This document shows positions 52,253 to 62,330 of a DNA stretch of 64,000 nucleotides, piece by piece (position 1 is the first letter of the stretch; each line of letters opens with the position of its first letter). The position numbers were made by a program, and so were the translations under genes. The stretch comes from Halopelagius longus (GTDB taxonomy: Archaea > Halobacteriota > Halobacteria > Halobacteriales > Haloferacaceae), in assembly GCF_900100875.1 (NCBI RefSeq), contig NZ_FNKQ01000003.1, forward strand, positions 798,426 to 862,425. Reading direction: 5' to 3'. The notes under the pieces were generated by a model. It saw only the letters and a program-made list of their open reading frames with translations, had not been told where the DNA came from and searched no databases.

Positions 52253-53422
52253 ATGAACGTCGTCATCGTCGGGGGAGGCGTCGTCGGCCTCGCCTGCGCG
52301 AACGCACTCGCCGGCCGCGGCGCGTCGGTCACCGTCTGCGAGGCGGGAACGCTCGGGGGCGGAAGCACCGGCCGCGCCGCCGGCGGCATCCGAACGCAGT
52401 TTTCGACCCGCGTGAACGTCGAACTCTCCCTCGCGAGCGTCCCCGTCTGGGAGTCGTTCGAGGACGATTTCGGCGTCGACATCGACTACCGGCGGACGGG
52501 CTACCTGTTTCTCGCCCGCGAGGCGGAGACGGCGGCGTCGTTCCGCGAGAACGTCGCCCTGCAGAACGACGCGGGCGGGGACAGTCGCCTCCTCGACCCC
52601 GAGGCGGCCCGCGAGTTCTGCCCGGAACTCCGCGCCGAGGAGTTCGTCGCCGCGACGTACTCGCCCCTCGACGGGACGGCCGACCCCCACTCGGCGGTGC
52701 AGGGGTACTCGCGGGCCGTCGAGGAGGCGGGCGTCGAGGTGCGGACGAAGACGCCCGTGACGGACCTCGAACGCGTCGGCGACGGCGAGTCCGGGGAGTG
52801 GCGCGTCGAGACGCCCGCGGCGACGCTCTCGGCGGAGTACGTCGTGAACGCGGCGGGGGCGTGGTCGCGGCGCGTCGGCCGACTCGCGGGCGTCGAACTG
52901 CCGATTTCGCCCCGGCGGCGGCAGATGGCCGTGGTCGAACCCGAACGGACGCTCCCCCAGTCGGTGCCGTTCACCATCGACTTGGACGCGGGGGCGTACT
53001 TCCGCCCCGAACGCGAGGAGACGGCCGTGGTCGGCGGGCACTTCGCCGACGAGGACGCGGAGGCGGACCCGGAGACGTTCGACGAGTCGATGGACCTCGG
53101 GTGGGCCGCCGAGGCGATAGAACGCGCCGACGACTGCGCCGCGTACTTCGGCCCCGAGACGCGAATCCGAAACGGGTGGGCCGGCCTGTACGCCGTCACG
53201 CCGGACCACCACGCGATTCTCGACGAAGTGCGATCGGGGTTCGTCGTCGCGGCGGGGTTCTCCGGGCACGGGTTCCAACACGCCCCCGCGACGGGCGAGT
53301 GCGTCGCCGAACTCGTCGCGGAGGGGGAGGCGTCGCACGTGGATATCTCCGCTCTCTCCGCCGACCGGTTCGACGCCGCCGAGGGAGAGAGGCCGACGCT
53401 TCGGGAGCGAAACGTCGCCTGA
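52253..53422 (+). CDS. FAD-dependent oxidoreductase, glycine/sarcosine oxidase-like
   Basis: The 389-aa flavoprotein begins with the FAD Rossmann motif VVIVGGGVVGLACANALAGR and has a DAO domain with the second FAD contact near the C-terminus (GFVVAAGFSGHGFQHAPATG). It would oxidise a small amine or amino acid. The ATG at 52253 gives the motif at residue 2. It is divergent from the OCD-family dehydrogenase gene; the pair could interconvert an amino acid and its cyclic imine, but no substrate is proven. It is a different subgroup from the truncated DAO gene at the left edge. Confidence 0.9.
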   Translation: MNVVIVGGGVVGLACANALAGRGASVTVCEAGTLGGGSTGRAAGGIRTQFSTRVNVELSLASVPVWESFEDDFGVDIDYRRTGYLFLAREAETAASFRENVALQNDAGGDSRLLDPEAAREFCPELRAEEFVAATYSPLDGTADPHSAVQGYSRAVEEAGVEVRTKTPVTDLERVGDGESGEWRVETPAATLSAEYVVNAAGAWSRRVGRLAGVELPISPRRRQMAVVEPERTLPQSVPFTIDLDAGAYFRPEREETAVVGGHFADEDAEADPETFDESMDLGWAAEAIERADDCAAYFGPETRIRNGWAGLYAVTPDHHAILDEVRSGFVVAAGFSGHGFQHAPATGECVAELVAEGEASHVDISALSADRFDAAEGERPTLRERNVA

Positions 53423-53773
53423 GTCGCCGGTCCGGCGGGGGCGTTCCCCTGACACCGAATCGCACGCCTTTCAGAACGCTTTTGGGGCGGGGAGCGGTTT
53501 CCTCGGGTATGCGACCCGGACCCGCCACCGCAGGCGCACGCACCACCCGCCAACCGACCGGAAGCGGCGGGTTCGGTTTCTTCTCTCGGACCGATTGAGG
53601 GCGGCGGACCCTCCGCCGCCGTCGCCGCCGGGCGAACGCTCGGGGCGACGGTCGGAGGCGAAACCGCTCGAACCGGTCCGGGGCGGGCCGCGCGTCGGCC
53701 CGCCGTCTTCGGAACTGCTAATGACCGCCGCTCGGTAGACGCGGCAACGACCGACGCGAACGCAGGACGTGAC
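53423..53773. other. 350-bp intergenic space before pheS
   Basis: No convincing gene or RNA is seen. A 29-codon frame (53509-53598) has no supporting promoter. The last 60 bp before pheS are AT-neutral and contain no clear TATA box; T-rich GCTTTTGG at 53477-53484 may end the upstream transcript. Confidence 0.4.
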
Positions 53774-55279
53774 ATGAAACTTCCCGAATCACAGGTCGCG
53801 GTGTTGAACGCCGCGAGCGCGACGGACGAACAGACCATCGACCGACTCGCCGAGGAAACGGGCCTGAAACCGGAGACGGTGACGCAAGCGGCCTTCGAAC
53901 TCCGCGACGAGGGCTACCTCGAAGTCGAGGAGACGGAGGACGTAGAGTTCGAACTCACCGAGGAGGGCCGCGACTACGTGGAGTCGGGCCTGCCGGAGGT
54001 GCGCCTCTATCGGGCCGCAATCGAGGCGGGCGCGGACGAGGACCCGGTACAGATGGGCCGCGTCATCGGCTCTTCGGGCCTCGAAGGCCCCGAGGTGGAC
54101 ATCGCCCTCGCGAACTTCGGCCGGAAGGGCTACGGCGAGATAGAGAGCGGCGAACTGTCCGCCGACTCCGACGCCGACGCCGCCGAGGACCCGGAAGCGC
54201 TGGCACTCGCGGCGTTGGCGCAGGACGACGCCGTCGAGGACGAGGACGTCCTCGACCAACTGGTCTCCCGCAACCTCGTGAACCGCCGCGAGGAGACGGT
54301 TCGCTCCGTCCTCCTCTCCGAGGAGGGCGTGACGCTCCTCATGGAGGGCGTCGAGGCGGCGGAGACCGTAGACCGCCTGACGCCGGAGATGCTCACCTCC
54401 GGCGAGTGGGAGGACGTGGAGTTCACCGAGTACAACGTCGAAGCCGACGCGCCCGAGGTGCGCGGCGGCAAGACGCACATCCTCCGACAGACCGCAGACC
54501 GGGTGAAGGACGTGCTCACCGGGATGGGGTTCAAGGAGATGGAGGGGCCGCACGCCGACGCGGACTTCTGGATCAACGACTGCCTGTTCATGCCGCAGGA
54601 CCACCCGGCGCGGACCCACTGGGACCGATTCGCCCTCGACGTGCCGCCGATTCGGGACCTGCCCGAGGACCTCGTGGACCGCGTGGAGGACGCCCACAGG
54701 AACGGCGTCGGCCCGGACGGCGACGGCTACCACTCGCCGTGGTCCGAGGACTTCGCGCGCGCCGTCGCCCTGCGCGGACACACCACCTCGCTGTCGATGC
54801 GCTACCTCTCGGGGCACGAAGTCGGCGAACTCGACTCACCCCAGCGGTACTTCTCCATCGAGAAGGCGTACCGAAACGACACCTTGGACCCGACGCACCT
54901 GCTCGAATTCTACCAGATAGAGGGGTGGGTGATGGCCGAGGACCTCTCGGTGCGCGATCTGATGGGCACCTTCGAGGAGTTTTACAGCCAGTTCGGCATC
55001 ACCGACCTCCAGTTCAAACCCCACTACAACCCCTACACGGAACCGTCGTTCGAGTTGTTCGGACGGCACCCCGAGACGGACGAACTCATCGAAATCGGCA
55101 ACTCCGGCATGTTCCGCGAGGAGGTGCTGGAACCCCTCGGCGTCGACTGCGACGTGATGGCGTGGGGACTCGCCTTGGAACGACTGCTCATGCTCATGTA
55201 CGGCTTCGACGACATCCGCGACGTGCACGGAACGATGAGTGACCTCGAACTGCTCCGCGAGATGGAGGTGCTCCGATAA
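53774..55279 (+). CDS. pheS: Phenylalanine--tRNA ligase, alpha subunit
   Basis: The 501-aa class II subunit charges tRNA-Phe together with PheT. The N-terminal 220 residues carry winged-helix-like tRNA-binding segments (TIDRLAEETGLKPETVTQAA). The catalytic domain contains motif 2 (QRYFSIEKAYRNDTLDPTH), the Phe-pocket strand HYNPYTEPSFELF and motif 3 (VMAWGLALERLLMLMYG). The archaeal/eukaryotic-type subunit is longer than the bacterial one. The stop overlaps the pheT start by one base (TAATG). Confidence 0.97.
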   Translation: MKLPESQVAVLNAASATDEQTIDRLAEETGLKPETVTQAAFELRDEGYLEVEETEDVEFELTEEGRDYVESGLPEVRLYRAAIEAGADEDPVQMGRVIGSSGLEGPEVDIALANFGRKGYGEIESGELSADSDADAAEDPEALALAALAQDDAVEDEDVLDQLVSRNLVNRREETVRSVLLSEEGVTLLMEGVEAAETVDRLTPEMLTSGEWEDVEFTEYNVEADAPEVRGGKTHILRQTADRVKDVLTGMGFKEMEGPHADADFWINDCLFMPQDHPARTHWDRFALDVPPIRDLPEDLVDRVEDAHRNGVGPDGDGYHSPWSEDFARAVALRGHTTSLSMRYLSGHEVGELDSPQRYFSIEKAYRNDTLDPTHLLEFYQIEGWVMAEDLSVRDLMGTFEEFYSQFGITDLQFKPHYNPYTEPSFELFGRHPETDELIEIGNSGMFREEVLEPLGVDCDVMAWGLALERLLMLMYGFDDIRDVHGTMSDLELLREMEVLR

Positions 55280-57018
55280 TGCCCGTCGTGGACGTTCATC
55301 CCGACGAACTCCGGCAACTGACGGGCCACGAGGACAAGTCCGACGAGGAGTTCGTAGACGACCTGTTCGCCCTCGGACTGGAGTTCGAGGGAGAGACAGA
55401 AGACGGCGCGTTCCAGTTGGAGTTCGGCCCCGACAGGCTCGATAGGCTCTCCGTGGAGGGCGTCGCCCGGTCGCTCCGCTACCAGTACGGCGACGACAGG
55501 GGCGTCTACGTCCCGAACACGAACAACCCCGACTACACGTTCGTCGTCGACGAGGACGTGCCGGACGAACGCCCGTACGTCACGGGCGCGATAATCCGCG
55601 GGGTCGATTTGGACGAGGACGCCCTCGATTCGCTCATCCAGTTACAGGAGAAACTCCACGCGACGATGGGCCGACAGCGCGCGAAGGGCGCCATCGGCAT
55701 CCACGACCTGACGATGATAAAGGGCGAGGTGCTGAGCGAGGAGGGCGGCGGCAACTCCATCACCTACACCGGCATCGACCCCGACGGCGACACGTTCGTC
55801 CCCCTCGACAGCGACGCCGAACTGTCGCCCGCCGAGGTGCTGGAGGAACACGCCACCGGACGCGAGTACGCCGACCTGGTGTCGGAGTACGACCGCTACC
55901 CCGCCATCTACGACGAACTCGGCCTCTTCTCGTTCCCGCCGGTCATCAACGGCCGCCGGACGGAGGTTTCGACCGACTCGCGGGAACTGCTCGTGGAACT
56001 CACCGGCACCGACCAGTGGACCATAGACCGGATGTGCAACATCATCTGCTACGCCCTCAGCGCTCGGGGCGCGACCATCGAGGAGGTGGAAGTCGAGTAC
56101 CCCGACGGGACGCTCCTCCGTCCGGACTTCGAGGTGGAGACGAAGCGCGTCTCCCACGACCGAATCGAGACGATGCTCGGCGTCGAGTTCGAGAAGCGAG
56201 AGGTCGCGGACCTGTTCGAGCGGTCGGGTCTGGGCGTCGAACTCGCCGACGACGAGTCGGGCGGGGACGGCGCGGGCGAGGACGGAACCGTCTACGAGGT
56301 GTCGATTCCGCCGTACCGCGTGGACGTGCTCCACCCCCTCGATTTGGTGGACGACGTGGGCCGCGCCTACGGGTTCAACGAACTCGAACCGCGGTACCCC
56401 GACGTGGGCACCGTCGGCGAACGCCACGAGCGTTCCCGCCTCGAAGACGCCACCCGCAACACCTTGGTCGGCCTCGGCTTCGAGGACCTGCTGAACTTCC
56501 ACATGACGAACGAGGACGCCCTCACGACGCGGATGAACGTCGAGGAGGGCGACGAGGTGTTGGGCGGCGGCGAACCCGCGCGCATCACGGAACCGTACAG
56601 CGAGGACTACACCGTCCTCCGGACGTGGGCGCTCCCCTCCCTGATGATGGTCCTCGAAAACAACACCCACCGCGCGTACCCGCAGGACCTCGCCGAAATC
56701 GGCTTCGTGGCCGAACGCGACGACGACGTGAACACGCGGGTGCGAGAACGGCGGCACGTCGCGGCCGTCCTCGCGCGCCACGACGCGACGTACGAGGACG
56801 CGAAAGCGCGCCTGCAGTCGCTCTGTAGCGACTTCGGCGTCGAACTGGAGACGCCCGCCACCTCGCATCCGTCGTTCATCGACGGCCGCGCCGCCTCCGT
56901 CGTAATCGACGGCGAGGACGTGGGCGTCGTCGGGGAGATTCACCCGACGGTCCTCGTCGAACACGACCTAGAACTGCCCGTCGCCGCGTTCGAGTTCGAC
57001 CTGAACGCGTTAGCCTGA
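55279..57018 (+). CDS. pheT: Phenylalanine--tRNA ligase, beta subunit
   Basis: The 579-aa subunit has the archaeal arrangement without the bacterial tRNA-binding (EMAP II-like) domain: B1/B5-type tRNA-contact domains, the B3/B4 editing region (GAIGIHDLTMIKGEVL) and a C-terminal catalytic-like domain (EIGFVAERDDDVNTR). The initiation overlaps the pheS stop by one base, so the subunits are made together. Confidence 0.96.
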   Translation: MPVVDVHPDELRQLTGHEDKSDEEFVDDLFALGLEFEGETEDGAFQLEFGPDRLDRLSVEGVARSLRYQYGDDRGVYVPNTNNPDYTFVVDEDVPDERPYVTGAIIRGVDLDEDALDSLIQLQEKLHATMGRQRAKGAIGIHDLTMIKGEVLSEEGGGNSITYTGIDPDGDTFVPLDSDAELSPAEVLEEHATGREYADLVSEYDRYPAIYDELGLFSFPPVINGRRTEVSTDSRELLVELTGTDQWTIDRMCNIICYALSARGATIEEVEVEYPDGTLLRPDFEVETKRVSHDRIETMLGVEFEKREVADLFERSGLGVELADDESGGDGAGEDGTVYEVSIPPYRVDVLHPLDLVDDVGRAYGFNELEPRYPDVGTVGERHERSRLEDATRNTLVGLGFEDLLNFHMTNEDALTTRMNVEEGDEVLGGGEPARITEPYSEDYTVLRTWALPSLMMVLENNTHRAYPQDLAEIGFVAERDDDVNTRVRERRHVAAVLARHDATYEDAKARLQSLCSDFGVELETPATSHPSFIDGRAASVVIDGEDVGVVGEIHPTVLVEHDLELPVAAFEFDLNALA

Positions 57019-57064
57019 AAAGCGAGCGACGGTTCCGCGGGCGGTTCGGCTCTTCGTTACGGGG

Positions 57065-57511
57065 TTACGCGGTCGCGCGCCTGTCCGAGTCCGACGTCGT
57101 CTCGCGCGCCTCGTACGCGCTGTAGGCACCTGAGGCCGCCACGAGGAGTCCGACGACGACGTCGTTCCAGAAGCCGAGTTCGGGCGCGACCCCCGTCGGA
57201 ACGGTCCGGCCGTACACGAACGGAGACGCTATCAGCCAGAGTCCGACGAGTGCCGCGGCGGCGGCGACTGCGGCGTACCCCACCTTCTCGTCGGCCCGGC
57301 GGTAGAAGTTGAACCCGCCGAGGGCGACGAGGACGACGCCGACGACGACGTCGTTCAGGAGGTTCGACTGGACGACGTCGAACACGAACGGTTCGACTAT
57401 CATCCAGACGCCCGCGAGGGCGATGAGCGCTGACGTCCACTTGCCCCGTTCGCCGGGGTTCGTGTCGTACTCCGTTCGGTCCGTCCGTTCGGAGACGTCG
57501 CGTTCGCTCAT
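57065..57511 (-). CDS. SPW-repeat membrane protein
   Basis: The 148-aa protein has two related membrane repeats, ALAGVWMIVEPFVFD followed by NDVVVGVVLV and LVGLWLIASPFVYG followed by NDVVVGLLVA, matching the SPW (Ser-Pro-Trp-type) repeat family of small haloarchaeal and bacterial membrane proteins with unknown function. The N-terminus is hydrophilic (MSERDVSERTDRTEYD). It is convergent with pheT, with a 46-bp gap. Confidence 0.8.
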   Translation of the reverse strand: MSERDVSERTDRTEYDTNPGERGKWTSALIALAGVWMIVEPFVFDVVQSNLLNDVVVGVVLVALGGFNFYRRADEKVGYAAVAAAAALVGLWLIASPFVYGRTVPTGVAPELGFWNDVVVGLLVAASGAYSAYEARETTSDSDRRATA

Positions 57512-57805
57512 CGTATCACCCGCGCGTCACTTGTCCGTCGAGAGCCATGATTCGCGCGCTTGAGTTCGCAGGGTTCAAACGGCGATAACTCGCCCGTGTT
57601 CGGAGAATTCTCACTCGGATACTTGCATTTACGCGTCGATATTCGGGCTCGGCGTCGGCGGCGCTCGCCTCGACGCCGCATCGGGGCGGGGAGTCCGCGG
57701 TGCGAATCCTCGTCGGACCGACACTCGCGTTTTCCGAGGCGACGACCATCCTGCCCCGATAATCGAGTCGTTTAACAGGGCTCCCGGCGGTAGATTCGAC
57801 CGATA

Positions 57806-60409
57806 ATGCCGAGCGGAGAATACGACCCGGAGGCCGTCGAGGCGAAGTGGCAGGATAGGTGGGTCGACGAGGACACGTACGCGTACCGCGGCGAGTCGGT
57901 AGACCCGAACACCGCCTTCTCCATCGACTCGCCGCCGCCGACGGTGTCCGGGAGCCTGCACTGGGGCCACGTCTACGGCTTCACCCTGCAGGACTTCGTC
58001 GCGCGGTTCAACCGCATGCGCGGGAACGACGTGTTCTTCCCGTTCGGATACGACGACAACGGCATCGCCTCGGAGCGTCTCACCGAGGACGAACTCGACG
58101 TTCGACACCAAGACTACGAGCGTCGGGAGTTCCAGGAGATGTGCCGGGAGGTTTGCCAGGAGTACGAGGCCGAGTTCACGGAGAAGATGCAGAACCTCGG
58201 CATCTCCATCGACTGGGACGAGACGTACCAGACCATCTCGCCCGAAGTCCAGCGCATCTCGCAACTCTCGTTCATCGACCTCTACGACCAAGGCCGGGAG
58301 TACCGCCAGCGCGCGCCCGCCATCTGGTGTCCCGAGTGCGAGACGGCCATCTCGCAGGTCGAAACCGAGGACGACGAACGGGACAGCCACTTCCACGACA
58401 TCGAGTTCGGCGTGAAAGGCTCCGAGGAGTCGTTCGTCATCTCCACGACGCGCCCGGAACTGCTCCCCGCCTGCGTCGCCGTCTTCGTCCACCCCGACGA
58501 CGACGAGAACCAGTACCTCGTCGACGAGACGGCCGAGATTCCGCTGTTCGGGCAGGAAGTGCCCGTCATCGCCGACGAACGGGTGGACATGGAGACGGGG
58601 TCCGGCATCGTCATGTGCTGTACCTTCGGCGACCAGACGGACATCGAGTGGTACCAAGCCCACGACTTGGACCTCCGCATCGCCATCGACGAGTCCGGCA
58701 CGCTGACCGAGGTTGCCGGCGAGTACGAGGGCCTCTCCTCGGACGAGGCCCGCGAGGCCATCGTCGAGGACTTAGACGAGGCGGGTGCGCTTCTGGACCG
58801 GTGGGCCATCAGCCACACGGTGAACGTCCACGAACGCTGCGGGACGGCCGTCGAGTTCCTCGTCAAAGACCAGTGGTACATCGAACTGCTCGATAAGACC
58901 GACGAGTACCTCGAAGCCGGCCGGCAGATGGACTGGTACCCCGAGAAGATGTTCACGCGGTACAAAAACTGGATCGAGGGGCTCCAGTGGGACTGGTCCA
59001 TCTCCCGACAGCGCTCTTCGGGCATCCCGTTCCCCGTCTGGTACTGCGGCGACTGCGAACACGTCGTCGTCGCCGACCGCGAGGACCTGCCGGTCGACCC
59101 CCTCTCCGACGACCCGCCGGTCGATACGTGTCCGGAGTGCGGCCACGACGAGTTCGTCCCCGAGGACGACGTGTTCGACACGTGGGCCACCTCCTCGCTC
59201 ACCCCCCTCATCAACGCCGGGTGGGACTGGAACGGCGAGGAGATGGAGATAGAACGGGAGGAACTGTATCCGTTCGACGTCCGCCCGCAGGGTCACGACA
59301 TCATCTCCTTTTGGCTGTTCCACACCGTCGTCAAGTGCTACGAGCACACCGGCGAGGTGCCGTTCGACAGCGTGATGATAAACGGGATGGTGCTCGACGA
59401 GAACCGCGAGAAGATGTCGAAATCGAAGGGGAACATCGTCGCCCCCGACGAAGTCGTCTCGAAGTACCCCGTCGACGCCGCGCGCTACTGGGCCGCCGGG
59501 AGCGCAGTCGGCGACGACCTGCCGTACTCCGAGAAGGGTCTCCGCGCCGGCGAGAAACTCCTGCGGAAGCTGTGGAACGCCTCCAAGTTGGTCGAGAGCC
59601 TCACCGACGAGGCCCCCGAGGAGTTCGACCACGGCGACCTGCGGGAGATAGACCGCTGGATGCTCGCCTCCCTCGACAGGGAAATCGAGTTCGTCACCGA
59701 GAAGCTGGAGAACCGGGAGTTCTCGAAGGCCCGCGACCGGGTCCGGAGCTTCTTCTGGCACACGTTCTGCGACGACTACCTCGAAATCGCGAAACAGCGA
59801 GTCCGCGACGGCGGCGACGCCTCCGCGGCGTACACGCTCCGGACGGCGCACCGCCGATTCGTGAAGCTGTTCGCGCCCATCCTCGCGCACGCCGCCGAGG
59901 AACTGTGGCGCGACATGTACGACGCCGAGTCGAGCGTCCACCGCGCCTCGTGGCCCGAACCGCTCGGACTCGACGCCGACGTGGCGGCGGGCGAGACGGC
60001 GATGGACGTCGTCGGCGCGCTTCGGAAGTACAAGAGCGACAACCAACTGTCGATGAACGCCGGCCTCGACACCGTGGAGGTGTACGGCGACGTCGCCGGC
60101 TTCGAGGAGGACATCCGCCGCGTGATGCACGTCGAGACGCTGGAGGCGTTCGACGACCGGCCGGACATCGAGTCCGTCGTCACGGGCGTGGACCTCGATT
60201 ACTCGCTGGTCGGCCCCGAGTTCGGCAGTCAGGTCTCCGATATCGAGTCGGCCATCGCGGAGGGCGACTACGAAGTCGAGGACGGAACGCTCCGCGCCGC
60301 GGGCGTCGAACTCGACGACGAGATGTTCGAGGTCAACGAGGAACGGCGCTACTCCGGCGAGGGCGAGATGGTCGAGGCGGGAGAGACGCCCGTCGTCGTC
60401 CGTAACTGA
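57806..60409 (+). CDS. valS: Valine--tRNA ligase
   Basis: The 867-aa class I synthetase has the HIGH-type motif HWGH (residues 52-55) in SGSLHWGHVYG and KMSKS at 536-540 (ENREKMSKSKGN). The editing domain contains FVISTTRPELLPAC, and two zinc-ligand sets are visible (CPECETAIS and CPECGHDEF). Length and motif spacing fit ValRS, not IleRS. A 294-bp spacer precedes it; no other feature is seen there apart from the weak AT-rich TCGTTTAACAGG about 35 bp before the ATG. Confidence 0.97.
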   Translation: MPSGEYDPEAVEAKWQDRWVDEDTYAYRGESVDPNTAFSIDSPPPTVSGSLHWGHVYGFTLQDFVARFNRMRGNDVFFPFGYDDNGIASERLTEDELDVRHQDYERREFQEMCREVCQEYEAEFTEKMQNLGISIDWDETYQTISPEVQRISQLSFIDLYDQGREYRQRAPAIWCPECETAISQVETEDDERDSHFHDIEFGVKGSEESFVISTTRPELLPACVAVFVHPDDDENQYLVDETAEIPLFGQEVPVIADERVDMETGSGIVMCCTFGDQTDIEWYQAHDLDLRIAIDESGTLTEVAGEYEGLSSDEAREAIVEDLDEAGALLDRWAISHTVNVHERCGTAVEFLVKDQWYIELLDKTDEYLEAGRQMDWYPEKMFTRYKNWIEGLQWDWSISRQRSSGIPFPVWYCGDCEHVVVADREDLPVDPLSDDPPVDTCPECGHDEFVPEDDVFDTWATSSLTPLINAGWDWNGEEMEIEREELYPFDVRPQGHDIISFWLFHTVVKCYEHTGEVPFDSVMINGMVLDENREKMSKSKGNIVAPDEVVSKYPVDAARYWAAGSAVGDDLPYSEKGLRAGEKLLRKLWNASKLVESLTDEAPEEFDHGDLREIDRWMLASLDREIEFVTEKLENREFSKARDRVRSFFWHTFCDDYLEIAKQRVRDGGDASAAYTLRTAHRRFVKLFAPILAHAAEELWRDMYDAESSVHRASWPEPLGLDADVAAGETAMDVVGALRKYKSDNQLSMNAGLDTVEVYGDVAGFEEDIRRVMHVETLEAFDDRPDIESVVTGVDLDYSLVGPEFGSQVSDIESAIAEGDYEVEDGTLRAAGVELDDEMFEVNEERRYSGEGEMVEAGETPVVVRN

Positions 60410-60434
60410 GGCGCACCGTCCCCTCTCCCCGTAA

Positions 60435-61103
60435 TCAGTGTTCGATTCCGGCGATAAGCGACCGAACGTTCTCCGCTTCGCCGTCTAGTCGTTGCGGATA
60501 CGAACCGAGTCCGACGACGAAGTCGTCGCCGTGTTCGAACCGGGTGACGTGCAGGTAGACGTCGACGTTCTGGCCCTGTACCGTTACCGCCCCCTCGTAC
60601 TTCTCGACGGTCACGTCGGTATCGAGCGTTCGCACCGTCGCGCTTTCGACTTTACCGTCCACGGAGAGGCCCTCGTAGCGCGACAGGAACCGTTCGAGGA
60701 GTTGCTGCGTGGACAGTTCGTCGATGGGGTTGAACGTCCGGTCGGCTATCTCTATCTTCGGCGTGGTGAAGAGGGCGAACAGGGCCACCTTCTGACTGCC
60801 GAGGGGACCGAGGTCGACCGCCTTCTCGTAGAGGGTGAGGTGGTTCGTGACCTCGACTTCGCGCGTCTGTCCCGCGACGGTGAACTCCCGCGACACCGAG
60901 GGCGAGCGTTTCTCCGCCCGTTCGTACCCCGTCTCCGAAAGCGTCTCGTCGCCGACGCTCGCGTGGTCGGCCTCGAACGCGAGCGGTTGGCTTCCCGTGG
61001 CGAACCCGAGGCAACCGCTGGTCGCCGCGAGTCCGGCCGCTACTCCGCCGAGGACCGTTCGTCGCGTGATGCCTCGCGTGGTCGGTAGTCGTTGACGGCT
61101 CAT
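60435..61103 (-). CDS. Tat lipoprotein, DUF6517-like
   Basis: The 222-aa protein has a Tat signal (GITRRTVLGGVAAGLAATSGC) whose final Cys is the lipobox. The exported part is beta-rich with conserved segments SVSREFTVAGQTREVEV and LTLYEKAVDLGPLGSQKV. I believe it belongs to the haloarchaeal DUF6517 group; the function is unknown. It is convergent with valS, with a 25-bp gap. Confidence 0.78.
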   Translation of the reverse strand: MSRQRLPTTRGITRRTVLGGVAAGLAATSGCLGFATGSQPLAFEADHASVGDETLSETGYERAEKRSPSVSREFTVAGQTREVEVTNHLTLYEKAVDLGPLGSQKVALFALFTTPKIEIADRTFNPIDELSTQQLLERFLSRYEGLSVDGKVESATVRTLDTDVTVEKYEGAVTVQGQNVDVYLHVTRFEHGDDFVVGLGSYPQRLDGEAENVRSLIAGIEH

Positions 61104-61197
61104 CTTCTGGGTGAGCGGAAGCGTCCGGAGCGTATCAACCGTGCAGATAGCGGACGCTAATCCGCTCGATTCAATCCGAATTAACGGGGAAAAGCCG

Positions 61198-62259
61198 CTA
61201 CAGGTCCGCGCCGACGGCCTCGTCTATCGAGTCGAAGCCGTCCCGTTCGAGGCGTTCGAGCAAGCCCTCGTTGATGTCGCGCGCGAGGGTCGGCCCCTCG
61301 AAGACGAGGCCGGTGTACAACTGTACGAGGCTGGCTCCGGAGCGAATCTTCGCGTACGCGCCCTCGGCGTCGGAGACGCCGCCGACGCCGACGACGGGCA
61401 CGTCGGTCCGTTCGGCGATGAACCGGACGAGCTCCGTCGCCCGCGACTCGATGGGCTCGCCCGAGAGGCCGCCCCGTTCGGCCCTGTTGGGGTTGCGGAG
61501 TCCCTCGGGGCGGTCCGTCGTCGTGTTCGTGGCGATGACGCCGTCTAAGTCGAGTTCGTCGACGACTTCGAGGGCGTCCTCGACGGCGGGGGCAGGGAGG
61601 TCCGGGGAGAGCTTCACCAACAGGGGCGACGCGCCCGCATCGACGAGGGCTCCGAGGATCGCTTCCATCGAATCGCGGTTCTGGAGGGTGCGCATCCCCT
61701 CGCTGTTGGGACAGGAGACGTTGACGGCGAAGTAGTCCGCGCCGTCGGCGACCCGTTCGTAGGTGTAGCGGTAGTCCTCGGGGGCCTCCTCGGCGGGCGT
61801 CGACTCCGAGAGCGCGATGTTGACGCCGACGGGCACGTCGGGCGTCGGCCCCGAGGAGAGGCGTTCGCCGACTCGGTCGGCACCCTCGTTGTTGAGGCCC
61901 ATGCGGTTGATGATGGCCCCGTCCTCCGGGAGGCGGAACATCCGAGGGCGCGGGTTTCCGGGCTGTCTCTCGGCGGTGACGCCGCCGACTTCGACGTGGC
62001 CGAAGCCGAGAGCCGAGAGGGCGGACGGCACCTCGGCGTTCTTGTCGAACCCCGCGGCGACGCCCACCGGACTGTCGAAGGAGAGGCCGAAGGCGTCCGT
62101 CGCGAGTCTCTCGTCCTCGACGCGGAAGCGTCGGCGGAGTGCGTCCTCGACGGGCGTGTGCTGTACCGTTCGAAGCGCGCCGTGGACCGCGCCGTGCGCC
62201 GTCTCCGGCGGAAGCGAGAAAAGGACGGGTTTGAGTGCGGCGTACGCGCCCCGAATCAT
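61198..62259 (-). CDS. pyrD: Dihydroorotate dehydrogenase, class 2 (quinone)
   Basis: The 353-aa flavoprotein oxidises dihydroorotate in de novo pyrimidine synthesis, passing electrons to quinone at the membrane. Class 2 signatures are the N-terminal membrane-associating helix (AYAALKPVLFSLPPETAHG), the phosphate/FMN loop GVAAGFDKNAEVPSAL and the active-site stretch NVSCPNSEGM. Substrate loop INRMGLNNEGA is also present. It is monocistronic between the lipoprotein gene and a small DNA-binding-like gene. Confidence 0.96.
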   Translation of the reverse strand: MIRGAYAALKPVLFSLPPETAHGAVHGALRTVQHTPVEDALRRRFRVEDERLATDAFGLSFDSPVGVAAGFDKNAEVPSALSALGFGHVEVGGVTAERQPGNPRPRMFRLPEDGAIINRMGLNNEGADRVGERLSSGPTPDVPVGVNIALSESTPAEEAPEDYRYTYERVADGADYFAVNVSCPNSEGMRTLQNRDSMEAILGALVDAGASPLLVKLSPDLPAPAVEDALEVVDELDLDGVIATNTTTDRPEGLRNPNRAERGGLSGEPIESRATELVRFIAERTDVPVVGVGGVSDAEGAYAKIRSGASLVQLYTGLVFEGPTLARDINEGLLERLERDGFDSIDEAVGADL

Positions 62260-62330
62260 CGGTACCCACCCGCGTCGGTCGCTCGGGTTCGCGTTCGGGA
62301 CGGTTGCGTCGGCGTCCGAGTCATCCGCAG

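Noticed and set aside
53509..53598. A 29-codon frame upstream of pheS.
   Set aside because: It is very short, with no promoter-like box and no family.
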